This document shows positions 21,825 to 32,575 of a stretch of 64,000 nt of DNA, in pieces. The notes below the pieces were generated by a model that saw only the letters and a list, made by a program, of their open reading frames with translations, searched no databases and had not been told where the DNA came from. The first letter of the stretch is position 1; each line of letters begins with the position of its first letter. The position numbers and the translations under genes are program-made. The stretch is taken from contig OY979717.1 of NCBI GenBank assembly GCA_963855995.1, forward strand, positions 26,927,746-26,991,745, in the 5' to 3' direction. The DNA is from Muricea muricata (taxonomy: Eukaryota; Cnidaria; Anthozoa; Malacalcyonacea; Plexauridae).

Positions 21825-24732
21825 GCCAACATGTCCCCTTATCACTGGTGCAATGTCCCTCTGTGTGGCAATTGTCAGGTCATTGTAACCAAACTACTGG
21901 GGTGTCGGGTTATCTAATTGACCACCTCTAGCCCTCTGGTGAGCAAAACAGTCCTCCAAAACATTTTGCATGGATCTTTCAGTCAAAACGAGTTGAAATC
22001 CCTGCTTCAGTAAAAACTTGACTGCTTCAACATGCGACAAAACAGATATCTTTAGACTGTTGTAAGTTTGAGTAGACAAAAACATCTTTGCTCTGTACTC
22101 ATTCTTCGATCGAACATTGGTATAATCAAAGAAAAAATTCATCATATCACAGAAGTCAGCTGTAGCAAGGATTTCTTTCCTCTCACTTTCTCGCAATACA
22201 ATGGCCACTGACTTGCTCAACACTTGCATTGCCAGCTTGACTTTCATCTTACTATATGGGGTCAGGATGATAGGATCTAAGGTGAGCTTGGGGAGGGAGT
22301 GAAGTGCAAATTCTTAGTTGCTGTAAAATAAATCAACAACAAATAGTTCCCATTGTTTCACATGTAGCGACTTCGAGAACCTGATCCAGAATTGTGGAGA
22401 CAATTCCTTGAGGGTTTAATAAGTTGGGGAGATTCGGCGAAGAAGTAAATAAAACGTGACATTGCAAAAACATTGCGAGTTTTGTACACAACATCATATT
22501 TTACTTCTTCAGCAAGCTTGTTGTGAAGATTGAAAAATTTTCTGTTTGGTGATGCTCCATGGTTGACAGCGGCAATGACCCATAACTTCACGGAAATCTG
22601 CAGCACAGAAACAATTTTCCAAACGATGGGCATCCGTTGATAGGAAGTGACACTACAAGTGAAGTAATAGGCAATGAATAATATGCTTTAGGTCCGTACA
22701 TAATCCACGGACAAGAAAAGCCAAAGAATGAAAAGCAACTATATCTTCTTCTCCCCAGAGCGTTTGTCAAACACTCAATTTGCCTGGATTTTCATTTCAT
22801 CTATCCCAACACAAACAAACCTATAATTATAGGTAATTAATATATTAGTAAAACAAAATAAAATTGTTTTTTAAGATCAATTTTAACATTTTGTTTTTGG
22901 TGCCCAGAGATGTTTAGGGTAGCATGTGCCGTTATTCATTGGGTTACTGATGAGGGTGGATCAGTTGTAAGCTTTCTTTTTGCAAAAAAAAATTGGTGTA
23001 GTACAAGCGATTCTTGAGGGTAGGGTGTTAAACCCCCCCCCCCCCCAAATGCGCCCACCCAATAAATATTTTGACGCAATCATAACGAGATGAGATGATT
23101 AAACAACATCAATTTGCAGTCAGATGGTTATCCCAACCACCTTAAACCAAGAATTTTTTTGCAATACCTCCGCAATAGTGTGCAAGATTATGTCATATTT
23201 AGTTTCAATTCCGACTATACATGGGCCAGTGGAGGAAACCTGATGGCAAAAAGGAAGTTGTCCCTCTCCCAACAATTCAACATATAATTTAAACCAATAC
23301 ACTACACAATACTGAATTGATATTCAATACCGGTACATTGGATTTTATACAGAACAAGAAATCAAGGGGTGTTCGCTTTCATTGTATATTGTACAGTACC
23401 TTTTAACACCAGAAAATGACGATGCTTTTTTCTTTAAACTTTCAACATTTTTTTTATTCCTGCTTTCGGTTTATAGTAGTTTTTGCAGTCCCTAAGGACA
23501 CACTCACTTGGGAGAATCAGGGCGCCCTTTCTTGCAACTCACGGTATGAACTTGGAGATTTGGCATGAAGTGACAAAGCAAACCGGATGATCTGTGGATG
23601 ATATCTCCTGCATATTTTGCCAGTTTGAAGTAGCATCCAAAAAAATTTCATGTGAGGATTTTCCTCAAGATTTTTACCAGCCATAATCTTCAGTATGCCC
23701 GTCTCAGTACACTCGCTTCTGCTCAAACCATCCTTTTCAATGTGCTTTTCCAAATCTTCAAGTCTTCCTTTCAGTTAGTTCTTTACACTCAAGCCGTGTA
23801 GCTTTCACTGTTGCACGTAACTTTTCTTCTCCACATGCTGCAAGTGGTGCTTTGGGCTTTGCTGGTTCCTTCGACGATCTGGACTTCCTGCTGCTGGCTT
23901 TTTAAATTTTGGTCACAGTCTTGAAACATGGCTCGCATTGTTCTTCAACCTTTGTGGCGATTAGTTCACAGCCAACAGAGCGGAAAACCACTGTAGCCAG
24001 ACTGTGAATACCACCATCGAATGGTACCTACAGTAAATGTATATTTTGATATATACGGATTATATGATGCATGTTTTAATAATCAATAAATGTAAATATA
24101 TCATTTGGTGAATAAATATTTTTTTTACAATCACAAGCAATAAAAATAATAATTTTAGTACTGAGTAACGAAGAACAGCTCCTGACTCTAGCAAGAACTG
24201 TAATGTGGGATCAACCAAAAATGGGTGCACATCATCATCGTCTTGAGGCATTCCCTTGCATATTGACCAATTCTTAATTGCAAATAGTAGATCTTTCGAC
24301 GTGATGCAGTCATATATTATTAACACATTTTTTATGCAGATAGTTCTCTATAGATACAGTTTATAGATAAAACATAACCAAAACAACAAGGTCACATATG
24401 ATCTTTGGGTTTAAAACAAAAATACATAAATATTCATAAAAACGTTTGTAATAACGTGAACATAATAAGCTGGATTACTTACCGACATTGATGCACTCGG
24501 GTTTAAAATAAAGCTCACAGAGATGAACGTTGCTCTCTGTTCATTTCTTTCAATCGTCATCTATCTCTCTTGTTCTTAAAATGAGGCGAAGCCATTTTTC
24601 TCTTGCGTTTTGCTTCAATGATGTGACATGATCACCATCTCTTGTGCTAACGACGGGGATCTCAAACAGCGATATATTTTTCCTTCTACCGATGCTAAAA
24701 CAGCCGATAAACGCACAATTTGCACCGGGCAT
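21825..24732 (-). pseudogene. P-element (THAP9-like) transposase, degenerate, N-terminal and central parts
   Basis: The N-terminal exon starts at 24732 with MPGANCAFIGC and continues to EKWLRLILRTREID, a THAP-type zinc finger. Its closing C-x2-H appears as CELY and stops interrupt it near 24548. Further pieces follow in order: about 24029-23905 (VPFDGGIHSLATVVFRS), 23753-23400 (NPHMKFFW, RYHPQIIRFALSLHAKS, LRDCKNYYKPKAG), 22800-22358 (LAFLVRGLCTDLKH, NHGASPNRKFF, NSGSGS) and 22247-21825 (KSVAIVL, DFCDMMNFFFDYTNVRS, DIAPVIRG). These are recognised P-superfamily blocks. There are several frame breaks, for example between 22358 and 22800 and near 23517. The C-terminus continues beyond two insertions at 18836-18884 and 14165-14187. 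It is inactive. Confidence 0.8.
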
Positions 24733-24865
24733 TTCTCAGCTCACGCCGATGGAGTCTAAACAACTAAAATGTGTCTTTCTGCCTTCAAAAGTATCGATTT
24801 CGGCTAAAGATAGCTACCCACGTAATGCAATTCAATACACGTCTAGAATCTGGCGTGTCGTTTAG

Positions 24866-26479
24866 TTGCCACGTGACTAAATTAATTGCCAAACAATAAC
24901 ATATTTGTCACGTGTTACAGCTAGCCCAAAGCTCAACCAACGCAAATCCAAAATAAACTCTTATTATTGTATATTGTATAAACTACAAAAAACTACTAAT
25001 TTGGATCATGCACCATTCTACTCATGAATACGAGGTTCATTATTAACTGTGACAAACATCTAAGTATTTTCTGACATTGTCAGATTTTTAGTCTTAATTA
25101 AAATAAATACATCCAGCAACTTACCAAGAAACCGCAAATGGGTTACTCTAATATCGGGTGTCCCTCCTCCCCCCCCCCAAAAAAAAAAACAACAACAAAA
25201 ACTTACAGTGTTTGATTGAGCTCAACGCAAAAACAACATAAAAGCTATTACGCTTAACGATGTTCTTTCGTGTGCATTCAGGAAGGACTTACTTAGATTC
25301 TGATGTGTTTGCATTTGTATTGTTGTATGCAACAATAAGAGAGCTATCGATATTTCCAATCGAAAAAGCCTGTTGAAGAATCTTAAAAACTTGTAAAAAA
25401 TGACCAAGTAAGCTAATTTCAGCACAACTGCGATTCCCGCGTTATGCTTCATATTACGCAGAGTATTTTAGATTAAATCTTACAGATATTTTAATTGTTG
25501 ATATTTCTCAACCAGAAACTTCAAAAGTGCACGATAACAAAAGTCTCATATATACTTTGGCCAAGTGCACCTTATTTGGTAGATTTAGAAGATGCTAATT
25601 TTTTTAAAAACCTGACAATTCTTGGGATTCAGGTGAGGTCATAAATTTCACTGGGAGTCAACTCCAAATTGATAGACAGTCATTAGAGGGAAATAATTTT
25701 TCACTGAATGTATGTATTGACCTTGCGCTTGGCAGCAAATAAGCGCAATTTTGTGAGATTTGTTCACTACAGTACACTATAATCATCAAATACATTTTAG
25801 GTTAACCTCCACTGAGATTTACTGCAAAATGCACCAGTGAAAGCCAAGAATAGGGGCTTCTCAGAAATTTACACTGGGGCAGAGAGGGTGGAAACATGGG
25901 AAGAGTCATCTATTTTTAAGAACTTTAACATGGAGGGTTGCACTAAATATAGCATTATGTTTTTCTTCAATGTCTGTTTTAAATATACATATTATATACC
26001 GCTAACCAACAGCTATATAAGCTCAAGTATAAATTTAACGAACGATCCTCCCCTTCAAGAAGTGTATTCCTTCATTTTGGAGTCTTTAAAATTTATAACC
26101 CTCCCCATGTCACCGACCCCGCCTACCCCACTGTTAATTTCTGATGAATCCCTCATTTGAATAAAATCATAATGCACCATAGAACAACAGTGCGGCAATA
26201 AATAAGGAACGGAATCAGGATTTGGTGTTTCGTGTTGTGTGGTCATGTTAAATATTCTATATAAACGACAAATCTTATTGTAATCTATCAAAATCTAAGG
26301 TTGTCATTTCAGAATACAATAAAACTTATTTAAGTGCAATACGCTAATAGCCTTTCTACCTTAAATTAAGTACGGATTTGAGCATCAAAAGTAAACATTT
26401 TGAGCTGTAGTTACCAAAGTCGTTACGCGATGTTTATATAATGTACAAAATGTTACAAAATGTTACAAAATGTACCAAC
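24866..26479. other. non-coding interval
   Basis: No gene was recognised. It holds a poly-C/poly-A run near 25161-25200 and AT-rich DNA. Short open frames here lack splice context or family motifs. Confidence 0.5.
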
Positions 26480-26777
26480 CTGGAAAAACGTCCTTTGCAA
26501 ATCTCTTCACCATGTCCTTCAACTGATACACTCGCTTGTTAATTCCGTCGAGTGACACATTTTGAAAACGTTTTGACACCCCTGAAAAGTCTTCTATAAA
26601 AATTTAATAAATAAAAAAAAGTTAATAATAAGACTGCCTTGACTTACCAGTTTCTTGATTCTCGGTTGCTATCGCCAGTTTCACTCCAGATGCTTTTTGG
26701 TCAGTTTTTGGGCAGAGCACCAGTTTTGCCAGCTGAAAACTACAGCAAAGTGGCAATCTCACATTTTTGTAAGACAT
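26480..26777 (-). CDS. start of an unidentified spliced gene (two exons seen)
   Basis: ATG at 26777 opens exon 1 (to 26648), including LCPKTDQKASGVKLAIATE. Its donor is ACTG|GTAAGTC. Exon 2 (26581-26480) follows the acceptor atagaagacttttcag, joins in phase (G|GG) and reads VSKRFQNVSLDGINKRVYQL, then KDMVKRFAKDVFP. It ends CCAG|GTTGGTAC. The protein is not recognised. The Schlafen-like exon just upstream on the same strand could instead splice into the first exon in another frame, where it would end after about 20 codons. So this may be two overlapping uses of one region. Confidence 0.4.
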
Positions 26778-27001
26778 TGCTGTTCAAACTGACCCAGTAG
26801 CGAAAGCAGTCTTAATTTAGACTCATTTTAGCTTTCATTGTTGTCATTGCTTTGCCACACGGCTTATCATTATTTTATTTGTACAGCAAGCGGCTCAACG
26901 CGACTACTCGGTTTGAACAAAGATAGTTTTGCAACAATAAAGGTAACTTTCCATTTCAAAATTTATAAAACAAATACTGTTACAAAATACATGTACTGTA
27001 C

Positions 27002-28072
27002 CTGGATGAGATGCGTGTCTGCTCTTCCATTCTTCAAATTCGATTTCGACAACCTTTTCTGAGCTTTCGTCAACTTCCCAAGCTAAGGGACGTGTTAAAA
27101 ACATCCCTCCCTCACAAGGGAAGATCTCAACCACCACCACGCATCTTTCACTACCTTCTGGACTGCCAATGGCCTCGACAAAATCGACAGACCATTGCTC
27201 ACCATATTTTGGAACAAAACCCGGGTTGCCCCAAATTCGGATCATCGTTATTTGGTCTTCGCCTTTTCGTGTCATGATCGTTTCAACAAGTTTTTTAACT
27301 TGCATTTTTTGTTCTTCCCCGCGGAACACCTGGCCTGTTACCATTCCATTGTTATCAATGCCAAAATACACCTTCCCACCATTGCCATTAGCGAACGCAG
27401 AAACGTAGTTTTTCAAATGCCTTTCAATGCATGTAAGCAATTTAGCCAATGTGTCCCCGCCTTGTTTAAATTGCACGGTATTGCTTTCGCTGAACCGAAC
27501 ATTGCGTTTATAAAACAATTCATCGTTATTATTGACCAGAGAAGTATCGTCGGTATAACCACTGTCATGTTCCAGGTCTTCTTCGCTCATTTCGAGGGAA
27601 GATGATCCAGGTTGGTCAGAAGTGACCCTATTATTAAGAATATTTAAAATATCGTCGTATTTTGCATCAACAACGCAGCAGTTTAAGGAAACCTTCAGTC
27701 CATTACTTTGTGTGCAAACAAATTCACACCTTTTGACAAACAGGAAATAGTACGGAAATTTTGGGGCTTTAGGGTAGTGTATACATTTCTTGTATTCACC
27801 TCTCGGGATAATGACATTCAGCCGTCCTTCCAGTTCCTGCATCCACTCGTCCCGCTGCTGAGTTAATGTCATTTTGTCATTTTCGCTTTCATCAATCCGA
27901 ATGACTCCACCCCAAGAATTCAAAAGGGCAACGACGTCCTTGATAAGTGTTCCCAGCTCTCCCTTTTTTACATCTGTTTTTTTGCCATAATTTATAGCAA
28001 TGTCAAACGAAACATCTGCAAATGAAGGATCGTCATCGAGGTTCAGTTTACTTTTTTTTGGAGAACCTTGGC
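27002..28072 (-). CDS. Schlafen-like protein (SLFN core, AlbA_2 domains), large internal exon
   Basis: The exon runs from an acceptor (ccgttcctgtag) at 28073 to the donor CATCCAG|GTACAG at 27001, about 357 codons with no stop. The first lobe contains LLNSWGGVIRI. After an acidic linker, the second lobe reads FSESNTVQFK and LLTCIERHLKNYVSAFANGN, then GGKVYFGIDNNGMVTGQVF. This is the two-lobed arrangement of the Schlafen core, an RNA-binding fold that in several mammalian members cuts tRNA or other RNA and restricts viruses. The acidic E-S-x3-x-F-K motif is present in the second lobe, though one expected acidic residue reads Q. No helicase part was found nearby. Neither the first nor the last exon is certain. 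A short terminal exon in 26700-26760 is one possibility. Confidence 0.75.
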
Positions 28073-28201
28073 CTACAGGAACGGAAAGAAAACATACCAG
28101 TAATCAAAAGATTTTTAAAAATTAAAATTAGCGAAAAACTACGTGTACTGTGTGCAAAATAACGATTTTGAAAAACAACGAATTCGAATTTTGTATATTC
28201 A

Positions 28202-28441
28202 TTGCATTTCGATAGATTCCCACCATCCAACAAAAGTCAGGGAGTATCAGTGGGTATACATAAAGAAGAAACATTCAACAGAGTTGCTGCCGTGCATATG
28301 ACAGAAACCTGGAAGAGATACACAAACCAAAAGAAGGTTGTCATTGTAGTTTTTATTGATTTTCGAAAGGCCTTTGATGCTGTACCATATCAAATCCTGT
28401 TGGTAATGCTACAACATCTTGAAACACAGAAGAGATGTTAG
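28202..28441 (+). pseudogene. non-LTR retrotransposon reverse transcriptase fragment
   Basis: The frame contains VVIVVFIDFRKAFDAVPYQI followed by LL, the F-x-D-F-R-K-A-F-D motif of LINE reverse transcriptases. It is preceded by a matching fingers-region stretch (EETFNRVAAVHMTE). It stops at TAG after about 80 codons with no further RT blocks, so it is a truncated relic in the upstream flank or intron of the Schlafen-like gene. Confidence 0.8.
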
Positions 28442-28534
28442 CTTGGATACCAGTCCTCTGTGCTCGGATTGGTCGAGCAACTGTGTTTAGTATGCGTGTG
28501 ATGTCATAGGGTGTACGTACTATAAATAATAATC

Positions 28535-29872
28535 GCATAAATTCATCCACAAACATATCGATATAAAATATTATGAATGGAAAAACAAAAAAATATGATC
28601 TATATGAGAATCCTCGAAAGGTGAGTAATGCGGGCGCATAGGACCTAAATAGTATAATTACAAGAAATAATAGAAGGGTTAAAACACCGGTCACGTGATC
28701 GTTCGATGCTTGATAAGAGTAGCCTGTGCACACGAAGATTTCCGATCGCAGTTCGGAAATGTACGTCAAAGCTATTTTTATCCACTTTTACGTTTACAAT
28801 TTATCGGTTAATAAGTTAACATGTAATTTAATTATAGCTAAACAAACAAATACGCAATTTAAATTTCAAACGGCAGACAAGCTTACAATTTCCAAAATGA
28901 CAACACGGATTGTTCTCGGCGACTTGACGAATATTCCCAATAATACTAACATAGATACACCTGGAATATCAATTACGAAATGGTTTGCGCTATCCATATC
29001 CATGTAATTTGAATATTATAGATATGAAATTTGAGAAGGCCGTTGAGAAATTTTACACCTATTTTAATACTACTGGTATAAAATTTAAAGATCAAATAGC
29101 AATTGACACACATTATAATTATTTTGTTTATAAAAAAGAACACATGTATTTTTAATGAAGACAACTTGTGACTTAATAAAATTTAAAAGTGAATCGTAAT
29201 TTAGTTTGAGTAATTGAGTGTATATGATAATATAAAATTGTTGTTAGTTCTAAAACCGATTAGAAGTATAGAATTCTCTCCGTACCCGTGCTGTGGACTG
29301 TGTAATACTGTAGACGGGCTCTAGTCTATTTCCCACAAACAAATTAATAAAATAGCCCACTTTGGAATATAAAAAAATATATTTCGTTCAAATGAATCTG
29401 CTAATCAAATTTTAAACGGTCGTTTGAAACCGTTCACGTCAATTTAAATTATTTTAAAATATTTTTAAAATCTGGATGCAAATCCGAGCACCTCACGATG
29501 TCCGAACGGCGACTTCGGTATTTCATGACGTCACTGTGGATAGGCTACTCTTAGCAGACATATCGCGAAAGCTGCCAAGAAAACTTGCGTGAAAACTTAT
29601 GTGATTTCTTTACTAGATATCTTTGCTCGTATAAAAAAGATAAATACGTTGTGAAAGTTTCAAATTATATCGAAACGGTTAAATTATGAGCGTTTTAAAA
29701 CATCAAGTGACCGGTGTTTCAACCTTCTGTTATTTCCTATTAATTATACTATTTAGCTCCTATGCGCCCGCATACTTTTACATTATTCTGAGGTACTTCA
29801 TATAGATCACATTATTTTTTATTTTTCCATTCATAAAATTTGATGTCGATATGTTTGTGGAAGAATTTATGC
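28535..29872. repeat. 1.3 kb element with ~170-bp long inverted repeats
   Basis: The outer arms share GCATAAATTC, ACAAACATATCGA, GGGCGCATAGGA and AAACACCGGTCAC in inverted order. A weaker inner pair (AGAGTAGCCT and TCCGAACTG-like blocks) extends the stem. There is no coding region. The target duplication is unclear. It is probably a foldback MITE lying between two LINE fragments. Confidence 0.65.
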
Positions 29873-30202
29873 AAAACTTTTAAAGTAAGTTCATTAGTTT
29901 GATTATTTTACACTAGTTTAATAGTTGCTCCCCCCCCCCCCTGTGTGATAGTGCGACAAAGATGCAAGTACAATAATTATTTACGTAGAACTGAAAGTTT
30001 TAGCAAATCGTTTTTTCCTCAAATCATTTGCAATGAAAACTGAAAATAACTGCGTAATGTCTAGGCCTATCCGACTTTGTGACTTTTTAATTTTTTTACT
30101 TCTGAATAATGCAACCTAATTGATGTAATATCATGATAACTAATACTCTTTAACAGTAGACATAACTTTTGTAAATTCGCTTTAATAAAGACGAATTATG
30201 AG

Positions 30203-30330
30203 TTGTGCCCCAACAAGAATATTGATAATATCATTCCGCCACATTTTCATTACTGCAGCCTTGTGTGGAGTAACAGCAGCGAACACCTGCTTGATAAATT
30301 ACAAAAAAGGGCTAAACGGTTCCGGCCGGA
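30203..30330 (+). pseudogene. LINE reverse transcriptase C-terminal fragment
   Basis: The frame reads IDNIIPPHFHYCSLVWSN, then SSEHLLDKLQKRAKR, a block found near the C-terminus of CR1/RTE-type reverse transcriptases. The frame then runs into GC-rich non-homologous sequence (ttccggccggaagcgg). It may be the distal part of the same LINE copy as 28202-28441. Confidence 0.65.
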
Positions 30331-31088
30331 AGCGGAACCCTCAAAAATCCAAGTTCCGGCAGGAACTAACCGACCGGAACTGAGTTCCGGTGCACCCCTA
30401 ATGATTTTTTTAACAGAAATAAGAAATAGTTGTGGAACAGTTGCACTTTTGGGTGTGAAAATTGCATCTAATCACGACACATTATTTTTCACTCAGGGCT
30501 GCATTATAAGGCGGACCGCAGGACCATTAATCCCAGAAAATCTTTGAGGTTGGCAAGCAACGAAAGAAGGAAAATGTCAAAATATTTCTGCCCCGCATGC
30601 ACTTGATATGCCATTAAACAAGTAGTTATACTTCATAATTATCATAGTATTTGAATGATAGGGATAAGTTATTACACAAATCAGTTATCATCAAGGAAAA
30701 TGTCACTTTTTGCAAGCACACACTGTATACGTTTAAGGCACTGGGAGTAGGTCTGGACCGTATGGTGCATTTTACATTCTTGCATGTTTAGCAATACGAT
30801 TTTCAAAAATGAACTGTTTTCAGGTCTTTACTTGCAGAAAATAAAACATACTGCCCTGTTTTCACTACTCACCAGATATAAAAATTGTACGATAAAAAGG
30901 CTCAAAGATAAGTTTCACTGGTTAGAAATATTCTGCGCAATACGATTTTTATTTTTTCCATCTACTGCATGAAAATCTCAATACTTAGATAGTACTTTTT
31001 TCTAATGTACATAATTCACCATAGCAAAAAAGATATCATTGCCGTCTTTAGTTGTTTAAAAAGGTTATTTTCTAAAATTTTAGACCAT
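30331..31088. other. non-coding interval
   Basis: It starts with repeats of TTCCGG / CCGGAA near 30320-30390. Nothing is recognised after that. Confidence 0.45.
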
Positions 31089-31672
31089 TAGCTTCTTCTC
31101 ATCTTTTCCTAGCTATTCTTACTTGATACCCGTAATGCATTCTGGTAAAATCTACATGCCGCAATTTTTTTTGGCTACCCTGAATTGTTAGTCCAATAGT
31201 TTACCTGTGGAATACTGGTCCGCAAGCGTTGGTTCGCCGGGCCTAGACAACGAAAGGTGCACAGTAAATATACAGCTCTTCTACAGTATAAATGAATGTC
31301 TATGTATGTCTATGGAAAATACTAATTACAACTCCAAAAATCTGACCTACTGCTCATATTAGTTTAATTTTGATAAAACGTAAATTAATCATTGCAAAGC
31401 TTTTGATCCATACAGATCCTCATATCAGTTCTAATAATGAAGAAAATGGACACACGAATTTACGAATTGAAATTAAGCTTTGCAATAATAAATCTACGTG
31501 GAGTTTATTTGAATCAGACGTTCACCTTGCAAAATAATGAATAAATATATGAACTACTCAGCGACTATAAATGGCACTGTAAATAGCAAAAAAGATGGCG
31601 GCATGTTGAGGTTACCAGAATGCATTGCGGGTATCAAGTAAAAATAGCTGGGAAAAGATGACAAGAAGCAAA
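31089..31672. repeat. ~580-bp inverted-repeat element (~85-bp arms)
   Basis: The arms share TTCTTSTCATCTTTTCC, TACTTGATACCCG and AATGCATTCTGGTA in inverted orientation, then CATGCCGC. A third partial copy (GCAATGCATTCTGGTAAAATC) lies at about 31774. No gene is present. Confidence 0.65.
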
Positions 31673-32283
31673 TCTAATAGAATGAAAATTTAACACGAGT
31701 GTAAAAATAACCAATTGTCTTCTGTCTGTTCTTGGAAAGACGTTAATTTGCCTTTTTGAACGATTTTAGACCGCAATGCATTCTGGTAAAATCAATCACC
31801 CGTGCGTCTGTCCACGAATGGATCAGAGTTCTGGACCAATGACCAATAAAGGCTACAGTAGAATGAACTCTAGTCAATGGTCATTTTATAAATATAGTTT
31901 CGAAATCCAACTATATATGGCACGCTGTATGACATGAGAATGGTCACATATACTGATACAAGTATTCCAACAATTCGATCTCAAAATAAACTCGAAAACG
32001 TCTATGAACGGTACACATGCTTTAAAAATCACAAACGCGATCGTCAAGCTTGGCCCATAAGAGGAATGTTAATTAGATTTCACATGTTGCAGTTGCAACG
32101 ATATACCTGCATATACAAGCCGAGTATATTGCTATACGAGATTAGCTCCGTTAACACGATGCCAAATGCAACTATAGTTAATTATTAATAATCTGGATAT
32201 GCGCACACATGCAAAGCACAATGCACAACTGTCTTGCACGGAACAATAGTGACCACATTACTTAATATAGACGCACTGAATGC

Positions 32284-32514
32284 TGTAAAGAGTATAAAGT
32301 ATACCCGTCTTGGACGGCCAATAAAGGCCCCCAACAGACTACAATATAAATAAAAATAGCGTACTGTGTGTGCATAGCGTGACAATTCATTTTAATATTA
32401 TGCAAATCAAAAGAGCATGTAATATATAAGAGGCGATTTTAAGAATAAACAGGTTGTTGAGATTTTTAACAAGCAGTGAGTTTTCCTGACCGAGCAGTGA
32501 GTTAAAGTTTTACA
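32284..32514 (+). repeat. BEL/Pao 5' LTR (231 bp)
   Basis: It starts TG and ends CA. It seems identical to the 3' copy at 37272-37502. It contains a TATAAA-like word (AATATAAATAAAA) and, near its 3' end, AATAAA, plausible promoter and polyadenylation signals. Confidence 0.9.
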
Positions 32515-32525
32515 TGGTAGCAGAG
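32515..32525 (+). promoter_or_regulatory. retrotransposon primer-binding site
   Basis: TGGTAGCAGAG directly follows the 5' LTR. Its leading TGG pairs with a tRNA CCA end. The primer tRNA was not determined. Confidence 0.7.
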
Positions 32526-32575
32526 AGTGGTTCTCAAAGTAATGTGTTGTTGAAATCAATTGAGAACGATAAAAT

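Noticed and set aside
25222-25452. 76-codon minus-strand frame rich in L and F
   Set aside because: Hydrophobic composition is expected from AT-rich DNA, and there is no initiation or splice context.
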